From Paenibacillus ihumii (GTDB lineage Bacteria; Bacillota; Bacilli; Paenibacillales; Paenibacillaceae): a stretch of 64,000 nucleotides of DNA. A program made the translations under genes and the position numbers. Below, piece by piece: positions 43,174-54,289 of this stretch; position 1 is the first letter of the stretch; each line of letters opens with the position of its first letter. The stretch covers positions 496,001 through 560,000 of the forward strand of contig NZ_LN884298.1 in NCBI RefSeq assembly GCF_001403875.1. Reading direction: 5' to 3'. The notes under the pieces are model-generated. The model searched no databases, was not told the origin of the DNA, and saw nothing but the letters and a program-made list of their open reading frames with translations.

Positions 43174-46100
43174 TTATGGTTTCATGGTTGAACGTTTACG
43201 GATTAACCAAATCCCGAGAGCGATCAACCCAAGACCCGATAAATAGAACGGATAATGGCTTGCTTCACCAGTTTTCGGAAGCGTCGCTACCGGAGTCTTC
43301 GATGTCTGGGTGTTCGGTTCCGGCTTCTTAGGTTCTGGCTCGCCGCGAGGAGTATCCTCCTCTTCGATGTCAACGGTAGGTGTTTCTGGATCGTCCGTTG
43401 GAGGCGTTATCGGTTCGCCTCTTGGAATGTCCTCATCCGGCACTTCTACTTCACTAGATGGCGGCCCTGGATTGGACGGAGTTGTTGAAGAATGTCCCGG
43501 ATTGCTAGGACTTCCTGGATTCGACGGAGTTCCCGGGTTGCTTGGATTACCCGGATTGCCAGGGTTTCCAGGGTTTCCAGGATTGCCTGGTTCAACAGGC
43601 TCTTCTTCCTTACTGTTCGTTATAGTGAGCTTCTTTACATTGCCTTCGCTTGTGATACTGGAGTCGATCTTTACGTCCCACGTTGCCTGCTCGATTTTAT
43701 ATCCTTCCGGAGCTGCCAGCTCCTCCAGAATATAGTCATCATACAGCAGTTTCGTAAACAGGATTTTGCCTTCCTCATCCGTTGTGTCTACGATCGGCGT
43801 TCGTTTGCCTGCTTTATCGTAAAGCGCAAACTTCGCACCGGCCAACGGCTTCGTTTCATCATCCTTATCAACCTTCGTCACTTCCAGGCTGCCCGTTACG
43901 CCGCCTCCTGAACCTGAACCGGAGGAAGTACGGACAACAACCTCTTTCGACGTCTCCCTAATCTCGGTGGTCAGCTGATCTCCTTCGAGCGATACTTCAT
44001 TTGTTACAGCTTCTTTATCCTCTGCGATAATGAACGACTGATATTCCAAAATATAAGCCGTGGAAATATCGTCTGTGAACTTCAATTCAAACTTCTCATG
44101 ATCTCCATCAAGCCTAGTAATGGTTAGCGTGTAGTCCGTTCCTTTTGTCAGCTCTTCAGCTTTGACCGCTTCACCATTTTCACTAATCTCGGCTTTGTAC
44201 AGATGGAATGAATCCTCAATCAAAATTTGATTCGCACTTGGATGGTCGATAATTGTGGCGTTGGAAATATGCGATTGGCCTTCATTGATTCGAATCGTCC
44301 AATCGATTTTGTTTCCGTTCTGGCCACCATCCTTCTTCACATATTCGCCGCCGTGAGGAACCGTCACGCTGGCATTCCATGTCGCTTCCTTATCATTGCC
44401 ATCCCACAGATCAGCAGTATTATCGATATGCTTGACAATCAACGTACCCTGCAGCGATGTTTTGAACTCGACCCAGTATGAGGCTGTGATCGGGTTGGTA
44501 AAACGAATGGTCAGCTTGTTGCCGTTCGCTTCAGACGGTTCTGTTACCTCATATTCAGACGCTTGAACCTCAGTTCCCTTTGTAACTCCATCCCGTGCTC
44601 CCGTCAGCTTCATCTCGTAGACCTTGACCGAATCTGGCACAAGCTTCTGGTTATGCTTCAGGACATCGGTTACGATCGCTTCGTCCAGCGAGTCAAGATT
44701 GTAATTCAGCTTGATGTTCCACGTAATCTCTTTGTTGACAGGATTGTAGCGGCCATCCTTCCCCCCGTTGTTCTTCGTATAATTATCAGGAGAGAAGCTC
44801 GCTTGCCGCTCTATTGGCCCTTTTGTCTCGCCGCCCTCAATCCACGTCATGGAGGCTTTGTTCACAAAATTCGGCTTGCCTTCCTTCAGCCAGGCGATGT
44901 TAAACTCGGTTTTATACTCGATCGTATAGACGGTGTCAATCTTGGAGAATTCGATTACAAAGCCGCTGCGTTCATCGTAGTCAAGCTTATAATCGCTCTT
45001 ATCAACGACTTTCCCGTCCGCTTTGACGATCAATGACTCCGGATCGAATTCGAGCCCTTCGTTCGGGAAGGTATCCGTGATCACTACCTTCTCCATGCTG
45101 TACTTGCCGCCGTCTGGCCGCTTATCGCCGTTGACCGTAATAACCCACTTCGCCGTTTTGGTGGCAAAGTTGACGTTCTGGGCTTCTTTCACCAGAGCAC
45201 GGCTGGATTGGCCAGGAGCTGTCACTTCTTTGGTCGATTCACCCGATACGACTTTGTTCTTCACCGGCTTACCATCGGCGCTCAGCCGATCGACTGGCTT
45301 CGTCTGATAAACGATGGTATACGGCGATTCGATATCCTTCCCGAATTGGAGACGGAATCCATTCGTACCTTCCGGATCAGCGGTGTACTCACCCCGTGGC
45401 ACCAAATGGCTGTCTTCCGTCGAATTCCCGTTATACACCTTCAACGAGTCCTCGATCCATGTATGATTGCTGCTAAATTCATCCGTAATAACCGCTTGCT
45501 CTTGCGGAATCTTCTTCTCATTGAAATTGTATTTCACAGTCCAAGTGATGATTCCGGTATCCCTGTCTTGGCGATACGATTTATCCAGGAACTGGCCTCG
45601 GTTCACTGATACGGAAGCTTTCGATTTGGCATCCTCTATCCCGTCGCCAGACAGTACAGCGGTGTTCTCAAAGCGCGACTGCTCGCCAGTAAGCTTCGTC
45701 GAAAAACGAATCTCATAGGCTTTGCTAATCGTCTCATCCTGGAACGCTAGCTCCAGTTTGGCGCCTTCGTTCGTCTCTACGGAATATTTGCTGGCCTCTA
45801 CCTTATTGCCAAGGGCCGTCGATCCATCGCCATTAACCTGCAGGTGGTAGACCTCTACAGAATCAGCGATAAGCTCCAAGCCTTCTGGCATCGCATCCGT
45901 GACAACCGCATGCTTGATTCTATCCAGTGACTTATTGACCTGAACGGTCCAATCGATCCGCTCTTTGCCAATCGCTTGCCCCTGCTTATCAATCAGAGCG
46001 CCGCTCTCCGGCTTCAGATTGACGATAATGGTCTGTACTCCGGTTTTGATGGGAATAGCAATAATGACCTCCGTACTTCCTTTAAGAACTTCCTTCTTAA

Positions 46101-46599
46101 ATTCCGTACGAATTTCCAGCTTGCCGCTTACATTGGAATGACTCTCCACATAACGGTTGAAGGTCATAACCACTTTCCCGTTCCGATCGACCTTAAACCG
46201 GCCGACTTCTTCTTCACCAGCTCTAAGTGGTTCGTCAATATCCGTAAAAATTTCAAACTGCGACGGCAGCTCAAAGGTAAATGTATCTCCATCCTTGTAG
46301 CTGTGTCCGTTCGGAAGCTCCCACTCGTAGCTGAGATTGACAGCGGCGCCTATGTCCAGGCTGCTGTCCGGATGATATACCGCATCAATCACGGTACCGT
46401 TCGTATCGGTTAACACGACTTTAGTTAGAATATTGTCCGTATTGGCGACTGGCGCTGGCGGGTTATCAGCGTTTAGCTTCAATCCATATACTGATTCCGA
46501 CACGCTTGCCCCTGCATTGGCCGTCCAAGCAGATGCGCCAAACAACGATTGAATCAGAAGCAGCAGCGCCACAATGATTCCACTTACTTTTTTCTTCAT
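43174..46599 (-). CDS. LPKTG-anchored Cna-type collagen-binding-like adhesin
   Basis: A 1141-aa intact surface protein. Signal peptide: [20 protein letters not shown] with cleavage near NAGA. The body consists of repeated adhesion (Cna/Ig-like, collagen-binding type) domains of 150-170 aa, recognisable by [54 protein letters not shown] and [21 protein letters not shown] Cna-B/SpaA module near the end ([34 protein letters not shown]) should carry an internal isopeptide bond. A (GNP)n stalk leads to [16 protein letters not shown], a hydrophobic helix and RKRS. It mediates attachment to a protein or matrix surface by family analogy. AGGGAGAG precedes ATG. No c-di-GMP riboswitch was seen upstream. 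Confidence 0.9.
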   Translation of the reverse strand: MKKKVSGIIVALLLLIQSLFGASAWTANAGASVSESVYGLKLNADNPPAPVANTDNILTKVVLTDTNGTVIDAVYHPDSSLDIGAAVNLSYEWELPNGHSYKDGDTFTFELPSQFEIFTDIDEPLRAGEEEVGRFKVDRNGKVVMTFNRYVESHSNVSGKLEIRTEFKKEVLKGSTEVIIAIPIKTGVQTIIVNLKPESGALIDKQGQAIGKERIDWTVQVNKSLDRIKHAVVTDAMPEGLELIADSVEVYHLQVNGDGSTALGNKVEASKYSVETNEGAKLELAFQDETISKAYEIRFSTKLTGEQSRFENTAVLSGDGIEDAKSKASVSVNRGQFLDKSYRQDRDTGIITWTVKYNFNEKKIPQEQAVITDEFSSNHTWIEDSLKVYNGNSTEDSHLVPRGEYTADPEGTNGFRLQFGKDIESPYTIVYQTKPVDRLSADGKPVKNKVVSGESTKEVTAPGQSSRALVKEAQNVNFATKTAKWVITVNGDKRPDGGKYSMEKVVITDTFPNEGLEFDPESLIVKADGKVVDKSDYKLDYDERSGFVIEFSKIDTVYTIEYKTEFNIAWLKEGKPNFVNKASMTWIEGGETKGPIERQASFSPDNYTKNNGGKDGRYNPVNKEITWNIKLNYNLDSLDEAIVTDVLKHNQKLVPDSVKVYEMKLTGARDGVTKGTEVQASEYEVTEPSEANGNKLTIRFTNPITASYWVEFKTSLQGTLIVKHIDNTADLWDGNDKEATWNASVTVPHGGEYVKKDGGQNGNKIDWTIRINEGQSHISNATIIDHPSANQILIEDSFHLYKAEISENGEAVKAEELTKGTDYTLTITRLDGDHEKFELKFTDDISTAYILEYQSFIIAEDKEAVTNEVSLEGDQLTTEIRETSKEVVVRTSSGSGSGGGVTGSLEVTKVDKDDETKPLAGAKFALYDKAGKRTPIVDTTDEEGKILFTKLLYDDYILEELAAPEGYKIEQATWDVKIDSSITSEGNVKKLTITNSKEEEPVEPGNPGNPGNPGNPGNPSNPGTPSNPGSPSNPGHSSTTPSNPGPPSSEVEVPDEDIPRGEPITPPTDDPETPTVDIEEEDTPRGEPEPKKPEPNTQTSKTPVATLPKTGEASHYPFYLSGLGLIALGIWLIRKRSTMKP

Positions 46600-46824
46600 G
46601 ATCTCTCCCTCAGACTCTCCATCACCCTTATAATATTCGGTTCCGATTCTTGCTTACCGTGCGCAAATCGAGTCACACACCTATTGGATGCATGCCGATA
46701 AGGGACTTTCTAATCCACCACCTCCGCTATGCCTTATTACGCACGATTCATGTGCCTATAATTTCCCTCAGAACCAAGGGGTTTCTTGCATTATATCTTC
46801 CAAAACTATACAATTTCTCAACAA

Positions 46825-46859
46825 ACTCAAATAAGCCTTGGACTTAGCGTCCAAAGCTT
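46825..46859 (-). terminator. Terminator of transglutaminase-like gene
   Basis: AAGCCTTGGAC (46833-46843) and GTCCAAAGCTT (46849-46859) pair with one mismatch, followed by a T-rich tract on the minus strand. Confidence 0.65.
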
Positions 46860-46877
46860 AGTTATATCATACACGAA

Positions 46878-47678
46878 TTAGTAAAATTTGTCTGCCATAT
46901 AGCGGGAGGCGTCTTTTATCATTTTGAACCCGTATCCACTGCTTCTCCAGCTTGCATCGACGGTAGTGTCAATGGTAACCCACTGCCCGTTCAAGTAAAC
47001 CTCATTCCAGGCGTGGTAAACCTCAACATATTCCGACGTTCCCATGACAAGCTTTGTTGGAATGCCTATGCTCCGCAGCATGGAAGCGAATAGGGAAGCA
47101 TAATCGTAGCACATCCCTTGCTGTCCAGAAATCGTGCGATTGTTATCAGGAAGGTAGCCCGTCAGCTCGCTGGATGCAAGAGCATGATCGTACTTGATTG
47201 TCCCGATAATATATTCATAAACAGCCTGTACTTTCTCTTCATCGGATTGGAGAGACCCGGTCAGCTTCTTCGCAAGCTGAACTGCCTGATCCCCTTCGCT
47301 CCAATTTACATTTTGTACAGAGTTCAGGAACACCTTGCTGTCGTTCGTCAGCTGAAGCGTAACTGCCGCTTCCTCCACAAGCTTGTATCTGGTTCCGCCA
47401 ACTTGCTCCAGAACGCTTACCGTGTACTCGCCGTTGCCCATCTGCAGCGGAAATGTCTCCTGAGGCTTGTCCGCCGAAAGCTCATATGTATACTTGTCCT
47501 GCCCTTTCGTGATCATGAGCTTCGTTCTGACGCCAGGCTGCACATCATATCGAATGACAACTGCGCCATGGTCCAGCTGCTCCAAGCCCAGCCAATCCTC
47601 AAATGGCGCAGCTTGTATAACCGGAGCCCACATCAATAACACAAAAAGTCCTACAATAGCGAATACTGCATTGCGCAT
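46878..47678 (-). CDS. Secreted transglutaminase-like cysteine protein, c-di-GMP riboswitch controlled
   Basis: A 266-aa exported protein: signal peptide VFAIVGLFVLLMWAPVIQAA, a beta-sandwich stretch, then a transglutaminase-like (papain-fold) core with Cys190 (GQQGMCYDYASLFASML), His222 (VYHAWNEVYLNGQW) and Asp237 (VTIDTTVDA). Such domains act as proteases or cross-linkers; secretion beside sortase-anchored adhesins suggests processing or cross-linking of surface proteins, perhaps in the manner of the c-di-GMP-controlled protease of Clostridioides. The ATG at 47678, 9 nt after GGGAG, is the start; the more upstream in-frame ATG at 47717 lies inside the aptamer. Two c-di-GMP-I aptamers precede it. 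Confidence 0.87.
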   Translation of the reverse strand: MRNAVFAIVGLFVLLMWAPVIQAAPFEDWLGLEQLDHGAVVIRYDVQPGVRTKLMITKGQDKYTYELSADKPQETFPLQMGNGEYTVSVLEQVGGTRYKLVEEAAVTLQLTNDSKVFLNSVQNVNWSEGDQAVQLAKKLTGSLQSDEEKVQAVYEYIIGTIKYDHALASSELTGYLPDNNRTISGQQGMCYDYASLFASMLRSIGIPTKLVMGTSEYVEVYHAWNEVYLNGQWVTIDTTVDASWRSSGYGFKMIKDASRYMADKFY

Positions 47679-47694
47679 ACTGTAAACTCCCTTC

Positions 47695-47780
47695 GGTGGC
47701 CAGGCTACCATTGACATAGCGTCAAGAAGGTCCTATAGCTTTGCGTCCTTGCCTTTCGACAAGTTTGCCATTATCGTAAT
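47695..47780 (-). promoter_or_regulatory. c-di-GMP-I (GEMM-I) riboswitch, gene-proximal copy
   Basis: On the minus strand the conserved aptamer landmarks occur in order: ATAATGGCAAACTTG, a GAAA tetraloop, GGACGCAAAGCTATAGG, CTTC, then ATGGTAGCCTGGCCAC. The aptamer ends only about 4 nt before the GAAGGGAG ribosome binding site, which leaves no space for a separate terminator and points to translational control. Confidence 0.92.
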
Positions 47781-47925
47781 AGAGTTTCACAGATTACTAT
47801 GGATGTTGGTCCTACTAAGAAACGTCGATCAATAGTTTCAAAGTGGACTGACCGCAGTTAGCGGCAGTTTCTCTAGTGAGGATAGAATTCTATAATCCTA
47901 GAAAAACAAAAAAAGCATCTTCGTT

Positions 47926-48014
47926 CGGTAGCTGGCTGCCATTGACATAGCGTCAAGAAGGCCCTATAGCTTTGCGCCCCTGCCTTTCGACAGGTTTGCC
48001 GTTATCGTGAGTAG
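47926..48014 (-). promoter_or_regulatory. c-di-GMP-I (GEMM-I) riboswitch, distal copy of a tandem
   Basis: Same landmarks as the proximal copy: ATAACGGCAAACCTG, GAAA, GGGCGCAAAGCTATAGGG, CTTC, ATGGCAGCCAGCTACCG. It is followed on the minus strand by GAAGATGC and seven Ts, as if an intrinsic terminator uses part of the aptamer. It lies about 145 nt upstream of the second aptamer. Confidence 0.92.
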
Positions 48015-48220
48015 CTTTTATGTATCCATCGTACCAAATTTCTCTATTTCCAGCAAGAGATAAATCGAATTTTGTCACCTTTTACATAGAATAATTTTAT
48101 TAGATTTGCTCCTTTCAGAATCAATCAGGCGGGGGGAACAGAAATTATGAAATAAATCCCTCTAATCAGGTGCTTAGCCTCCTTCCCTACTAGAGAGGAA
48201 ATCATATCTTAATCTACAAA

Positions 48221-48303
48221 AAAGAAAAAGGAACCGAAGTTCCTCGGCCCCCCTTTCGCATATAAAAACTAGCAGCCCCTCTAGTAAATCTGGGGCTGCT
48301 AGT
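48221..48303 (-). terminator. Tandem terminators of giant adhesin B
   Basis: First, ACTAGCAGCCCC / GGGGCTGCTAGT (12-bp perfect stem, about 48264-48303) with TTTTTATA. Second, AGGAAC / GGTTCCT (about 48227-48245) followed by long T-runs. Confidence 0.85.
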
Positions 48304-48313
48304 TCCTATATCT

Positions 48314-50011
48314 CTATGCCTTTCTTCTTCTTAACAGGAACAGTCCTGCAAGGAAGAGAATACATCCTGCCAGCAAATAGCTGTACATGTTTGTAGCTGT
48401 GTTTGGCAGTTTGTTACCCTTGCCTTCGCTATCTCCAGACTCTACATACGCCGAGTCCTTCGAAGTACTAGACTGGCCAGACTGGCCAGATCCATCCGCT
48501 TCACCGGCTGCAGCCGATTCACCAGCTCCGCCGGTTCCCCCGGATTGGCTCGAACCCGTGGATCCCGTATCCGAATCTTCCTCGCTTGGATTCACATTAC
48601 CGGAAGAAGCTCCATCCTTCGGATCTCCTGGGGTACCAGGGATTTCTGGGTTGCTTCCGCTGCCGCCATCAATAATAATCTCTTCACTCGGACGATTCGG
48701 AGTAATCAGGTTGTCTCCATGGATTACACCAACATTCCTGATGACGTTACCCTGTTTGCCCTGAACAATCTTCGCCTGGAACTCTAGCGTATTCCAAGCC
48801 ATATCCGTTACAGTTCCGAATCTCGCTGTGACCGTTCCATTCGCATATTCGCCTCTGTCGCCGTCGGCTTGATCCGTTACAGCAGCGCCGTTCACCTTCA
48901 ATGTGCCTGGCACATACTCCAGCTCTTCAGGGAGCTGGTCCGAGATCACCATGTTCGTGACTTGGCTGCCTGCAACCGTGTTGCGGGCTCGGATCGTATA
49001 CTCGATCACGTCACCGACTTCAATGCTGCCTCCATTCAGATCCCGTGCAAATTTCTCGGATTCAAGCACCGGAGAGCGCGGCACATCTACTGAACCGCCG
49101 CCACCACCGTTTCCACCACTGTTACCCGGGTCTACCGGTGGGTTAACAGGAGGATCGACTGGATCTGTCGGTGGGTCAACGGGATCTACCGGGTCGACCG
49201 GCGGATCAACGGGTGGATCTACCGGAGGATCTACAGGATCCACGGGTGGATCGACGGGATCCACTGGCGGATCTGGCTCGGGCTCAACAACGAACTTCTC
49301 CGTCGGCTCGCCAGGCTGAACGATGTTGTCCCCTTTCACCAGCGCCGTATTTTGGATCATCTGACCGCCTTGTCCTTCTTGAATCACGGCCTGGAACTCC
49401 AGCTCATGCCACTCCATATCCGTTACATCGCCAAACCAGCCGTAGACTTGCCCTGTCACTGCATAACCCGCATCGCCGTCTTGTGCATCAGTGACAGATC
49501 TGCCGTCCATCTTGAGGCTGCCCGCAACATATTCCAAGCCTGCCGGCAGCGTATCTGTAATCGTCAGATTCTCCAGAGCGCTATCATTGATTACTGCTCT
49601 CGTACGAATCGTATAGGAGATGATGTCCCCGACTTCATACGTAGCCTTCGTTACATCCAAGTTCCTTACGATTTTCTCCGATTCAATCTGCGGATTACGT
49701 GGATATACCTGCACGTCTTCTCTCGGTCTGTCCGGCGTACTGACATTGTCGCCATTTACTTCGGCGATATTAATAATATCCTTGCCCGCTCGGCCTTCTC
49801 CAACTACGACTTCGAAAGTTACAGTATGCCATTCCTTATCCGTCACATCGCCAAATCGTGCAACGATGTCTCCATCCACATTATGACCGGCATCATCACC
49901 TTCTGCATCTGTTACAGCTTGGCCATCAGCGGTTAGTGTGCCCGGTACATATTCCAATCCTTCCGGAATGGTGTCACGGATCGTAAGGTTTTTAATCAAA
50001 CTGTTGTCCAC
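48314..50011 (-). pseudogene. Giant LPNTA surface protein B, C-terminal part (after amber stop)
   Basis: 565 codons after the GTG at 50011, but the frame is open back to the TAG at 50114-50116, so the natural continuation is about 34 codons longer (KSSELKIKAPGN, EVGDTLLYTIQTRN). It contains three DUF11-type repeats, a (PVDP)n stalk, a Gly/Ser-rich region, and the LPNTATNMYSYLLAG sorting signal with a membrane helix and RRRKA. It is nearly identical to the tail of giant protein A. It has no signal peptide, so it cannot be exported by itself. It is the 3' end of the gene that starts at 53440. Confidence 0.85.
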
Positions 50012-50113
50012 CGTGTTTCGAGTCTGAATCGTGTACAGCAGCGTGTCTCCTACTTCCGGATGAGCTGCGTCTGCATTCCCCGGGGCTTTAATTTTAAGCT
50101 CTGAGGATTTTTG

Positions 50114-53100
50114 CTATTCTAATACCGGCTTCTGATAAGTAAGTGCTGAAGTCGTCTCATTGGATTCAGTCACTTCCCTATCATCAGTTAATAGATTATC
50201 GTAACTTATCTGCGCCTTATTGACAATTTCATTAAAACTATCATTTAATAGGGCCTTTACTTTAAATTGTACGGTGATTCCATCCGGTAAATCATTCGTG
50301 TTCGGCAGATTCCCTAACCTGACAATGACATTCTTTCCATCGAAATGACCTGCGTCGCCATCGTCTTCATCTGTTAAATCGCCATTGCCTGGGCCATTTG
50401 TAATTCTTAACGTACCTGGAACATATTCCGTGCCTTCAGGAATAGCATCCTCAAAGACAGCATTAGCTGCTATGTCGCCGCCATGGTTCTTAATAGTTAC
50501 CTCATACGTTAATTCTTGACCGGCATAGATCTCTCCCTCTGGTGAGACGGTTTTTTCCCCGACAACACATGGTCCTGTGCCAAGGAAAATATCATCTAAT
50601 AAATTGCCATCACCTAAATTCCCCGATGCCGTGGCAATGGATTCAAAACCGAATCGTGTAACCGTTTGACCGGCCGGAACATCATAAATTCCAGAATAGT
50701 ATCCCCACTTATCGGTTCCATCGGACATTTGCTGAATCACTTTTGTATCATTTATGTTGTTCGTTGCAGGACCTATACGGACTTGCATCGTGTCAACACC
50801 CTCGCGTCCCTTATGGGCCAACCGCCAATAAATCGTTTGTCCAGGTGTTGTTTCAACATCTTGATAAAACATACCCGTATTGATTTCTGCTAATTGATTG
50901 CCTTCTGCAGCATTAGTGATAGGACTGTCGCTGTTCCATATTTCTATTGTTCCAGTAGTATGAGTAGTTTTCCATCCTGGAACATTGTCCTGAGGAATTA
51001 GCGCCCACCAGGTTCCGTTATTAATAACCGGCTCCTCAAAGCTGCCATTAATCAATGCCACTGGTGCGGCACAGGCATTAATGTCTGGCCTTTCTATGAC
51101 ATTGTTGGTTACTTCATTAGATGAAATTTCCTCATTCTCATCTTTTAACAAATTCTTATATTTGACTTGTGCTTTGTTGGCTGCAGTCTTTCCTACGTGG
51201 CTTGACAAAGCTTTCACTTTAAATTGAACCGTAATTCCGTCAGGCAAGTCGTTTGTATTCGGTAAATCCCCTACATGAAAGGTTACCTTACCATTAGCAA
51301 AATGACCTGCATCATGATCTTCAGCATCCGTTAAATTTGGACCGTTAACAATTTTCATCGATCCAGGGACATATTCTGTACCTTCAGGAATGGCGTCTTC
51401 GATGACTGTGTTTGAGGCGATGTCACCGCCACCATTTTTCAAGGAGATTTCATACGTTAATTCATCACCGACAAAAACATCTCCTCCAGGACTAACAGAT
51501 TTTTCTGCAGTCACACAAGGTACTGTTCCGAGAAAGATGTCATCCAATAAATTACCAAAACGTTGGTTTCCACCAGCAGCATCTATAGAGTTAAAAGCAA
51601 ACCTTGTTTTTGTTTGGCCTGCTGGTACTGTATAGGATCCTGAATAATAAACCCACTCAGTATTTCCAGTACTTATTTCCTCGATTACTGGCAGCTCCTC
51701 TATAGGAATATCTGCTGAGCCTATTTGTACAGCCATTGTATCGACACCCAGAAGCCCTCTATGAGCTAATCGCCAATAAATGGTTTGGCCTGGCGCCGTT
51801 TCAACATCTTGATATAATGCCGACACTTGTTCTGCATTTAACTCAGCATATTGATTCCCGTTAGGAGGATTGATCTCCATCCCATTATAAATAAATTCCG
51901 ATTTCATAATTTGAATAAATTTATCAGAAGCCGTTGTTTTCCAACCAGGAACTTCATCCTCTAAAAAATACTGCCATGCATGTTCAGAGCCTGGTGAACC
52001 TGTATCCCCCGGCATTCTTGCAGGCGGTTGTTCAAAACTACCATTAATCAGCGCCACTGGTACGGCACAGACGCCTGGAGGATTCGACGGATCAAGCGGA
52101 TATACTCCAATTGAATTCTTCGGCTCATCAGGCCTGTCTAGATTGTCGCCAGTGATGACTGCAGTATTTTCAATGGTTTTACCTGCTTGTCCAGACTTGA
52201 CCGTTGCTTGGAATGTAATGGTATGCCATTCGGTGTCGGTGACATCCCCAAACGTTCCGGTTACTTTAAGGTCAGCATAATGGCCTTGATCACCATCTTG
52301 ATCATCACTAACTGCCTGACCATCTACTGTCAGTGTATCAGGTACGTATTCCAGGCCTTCCGGAAGTATGTCAGAGATCGTAAGATCACGAATCAAACTG
52401 TTATCCACCGTGTTTCGTGTCTGAATCGTGTATAGCAGCGTGTCTCCTACCTCCGGATTGACGGCATCCGTGTTTCCGGCCGCTTTTTCCTGAAGGGTTG
52501 CTGTTTTGCTAGATTCAATTACGGGAGGACTTGGGTCAAAATTCGGCATGACACGCGATGCTGCATCTGACGTTAATTCGATATTGGTCGAGCTCAGGAA
52601 TCGATAGCTGAGTGTGTCCGGGTCGAGCTCGAACACGGTAGTGTTAGTGTTACCGGCACCTATATACATTTTTCCGTTCGGCAGGAAACTGAGTGCCCGG
52701 CTCCCAGGTGTAATTGTGCTGCCATCCAGACTTGTCATGGGAACATGGCGTAATACGGTTGCCTTTTCCGGGTCGACTTGATAGGCACTTAACTGGTCAG
52801 TAAAACCCAGAAACCAAATGTACCCATTCTCATCAAATAGAAGATCTCCTCCGTTACCCGTTGCCATGTTGCTGATGACCTTGCTGCTGTGCTGCTTCGT
52901 CGATAAATCATAATTAGCAAGATAAGTTACCCCACTAACATCGTAAAAGTAGTAATATTTATTATCCTTGCTAATCACAGCGCTGCCAGCTGGTCCTTGT
53001 AACGTTGCAACTTCAGTTGCAACCCCCGTAGGTAAGATTCTATACAATCGGCGAATTCCGCCATTTCCGGAATATGCGTAGAATACATCTTCCGTCGATG

Positions 53101-53440
53101 AAATCGCTAATCCATTAACAATTCGAAGGGAACTGTCAAGCGGAAGGCTCGCCTTAGGATTCAGAGCCCCCGGATTATTGCCGTCGAGCTGGTAGATGGC
53201 ATTGCCGCTTGCCGCAATGACGTAAGTATCCACATCGTTAATTTCAAAAGCTGCGGCATTAGTTTGAGACGGCCCTAAAGGAAAAACACATCCCAAAACA
53301 ACTAAAAATACACAAAATTGAATAAATAGACGTTTTACTGTATTTGCTCTAGTTACCGTGCGGGTAAGGTTCAATTCATCCCCCCCAATCATTGTTGTAG
53401 TTCCTGAATCACGCCGGTACTCTAACCCAATATTTGTCAT
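50114..53440 (-). pseudogene. Giant LPNTA surface protein B, N-terminal part (ends at in-frame amber)
   Basis: 1108 codons: signal peptide (LFIQFCVFLVVLGCVFPLG, then QTNAAA), a beta-propeller-like region of about 250 aa (YVIAASGNAIYQLDG, NGGDLLFDENGYIWFLGF), then DUF11-type repeats alternating with two CxxPVALINGSFE galactose-binding-like modules. It ends QKPVLE-stop, and the same frame continues with the next DUF11 repeat, so a single TAG splits a gene of 1,708 codons. Truncated, it would be secreted without a wall anchor. The start is unclear: ATG 53440 has its AGGGGG too close; ATG 53392 and TTG 53374 (after a G-run) are alternatives. A c-di-GMP-I riboswitch and terminator lie upstream. 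Confidence 0.85.
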
Positions 53441-53709
53441 CCCCCTGATAACAACAAGCCAAGCTAACTATCATCTGAAATTTATCCCTCGCGGGATTAA
53501 AAAACTTAATAGTACCTGATTTGTAGAGCTTGGTTAAGAAATGGCGTCTGTTAATATACCGCTTCTTCATTAATCGGCCTCTCGTTTGAACGGCAGCGGA
53601 TACGATTAAAGAACGGGACGCAAGACGTCTCTGCTTCCTTCACCACCTCAACGGTCTCTCCTCCTAGGATGAGTATGTATCCTTCTTCTTCAAAGGCCTC
53701 TCCCCCTCG
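53409..53709 (-). other. Two small open frames in the leader of giant protein B
   Basis: Between the riboswitch terminator and the adhesin start, one frame (53551-53709) reads FEEEGYILILGGETVEVVKE and VPFFNRIRCRSNERPINEEAVY without a usual start. It overlaps a 53-codon frame (53409-53570) starting MKKRYINRRHFL that runs into the adhesin gene. The first looks protein-like and may be a remnant of a small gene; the second may be chance. Confidence 0.25.
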
Positions 53710-53777
53710 TCAATTTAACTCATCTATAGTCAAGGCCTGATGCCTCGGCTACCAATAATTAAAATTTTAAATATATA

Positions 53778-53822
53778 CAAAAATAAAACCCCGTCCATAA
53801 GCACATGCTAATAGACGGAGTT
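53778..53822 (-). terminator. Riboswitch-associated terminator
   Basis: A long stem (AACTCCGTC with GACGGGGTT plus inner pairing TATTAGCA / TGCTTATG) is followed by TTTTATTTTT. It begins about 10 nt after the aptamer and is the likely expression platform. Confidence 0.85.
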
Positions 53823-53832
53823 AGTTTACCGT

Positions 53833-53937
53833 CGTATTCGGCAGCTGGCTGACAATAGCATTTGCTTCTTCCGCAAACACGTTAGCCCCTTTAGCTTTGC
53901 GTCCCCACTTTTCAATGGGTTTGCCTTGATCGTACGA
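53833..53937 (-). promoter_or_regulatory. c-di-GMP-I (GEMM-I) riboswitch upstream of giant protein B
   Basis: Landmarks on the minus strand: GATCAAGGCAAACCCATTG, a GAAA loop, GGGGACGCAAAGCTAAAGGGG, a longer P2 arm, and TGTCAGCCAGCTGCCG. It is followed at once by a strong terminator. Whether c-di-GMP turns the gene on or off cannot be judged by eye. Confidence 0.9.
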
Positions 53938-54145
53938 TTATATGCAGTTGAATGATTAACCTAAAAGTATAATATGGAAGAATCATAGGAAAGGTCCTAA
54001 AGTCTTATTTTTGGAGATTTTTTTCTCCATCCACCTCTTATGAGGAAGATTTTTACTTTTTCCATCAGAGATGCTCCATATCAGACCTGCTAAAGCGTCG
54101 AATTACGCTTGCATAAGTCCGAATTAATCTACGATTTTATGGATC

Positions 54146-54191
54146 AAAAATAAATTAAATAAACTGGCGCCGGTAAAGACCGACCCCAGTT
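54146..54191 (-). terminator. Terminator of small helical protein gene
   Basis: AACTGG (54162-54167) pairs with CCAGTT (54186-54191), with inner CGGT/ACCG pairing; a T-rich tract (TATTTAATTTATTTTT) follows on the minus strand. Confidence 0.75.
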
Positions 54192-54289
54192 TCTAGACTA
54201 GCTGCTTTTTTCCATATCCACTAAATGAGACTTACCCATATAACGCCCTAGGGTAGTTGTTCTTATGGCTGGTTCTAATCTGCTACGTA

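Noticed and set aside
43480..43600. Short regular DNA repeats in the adhesin stalk
   Set aside because: They encode the (GNP)n proline-rich stalk in frame and are ordinary coding minisatellites.
47679..47717. Upstream ATG at 47717 as start of the transglutaminase-like protein
   Set aside because: It lies inside the riboswitch aptamer and would place a non-signal extension before the signal peptide; the ATG at 47678 has a proper ribosome binding site.
49090..49280. Repetitive DNA resembling a tandem array
   Set aside because: It encodes the (PVDP)n linker of giant protein B; no independent element.
50114..50116. Amber codon as pyrrolysine or programmed recoding
   Set aside because: No recoding element or pyrrolysine gene is visible, and the site is in a simple linker; a point nonsense mutation or read error is simpler.
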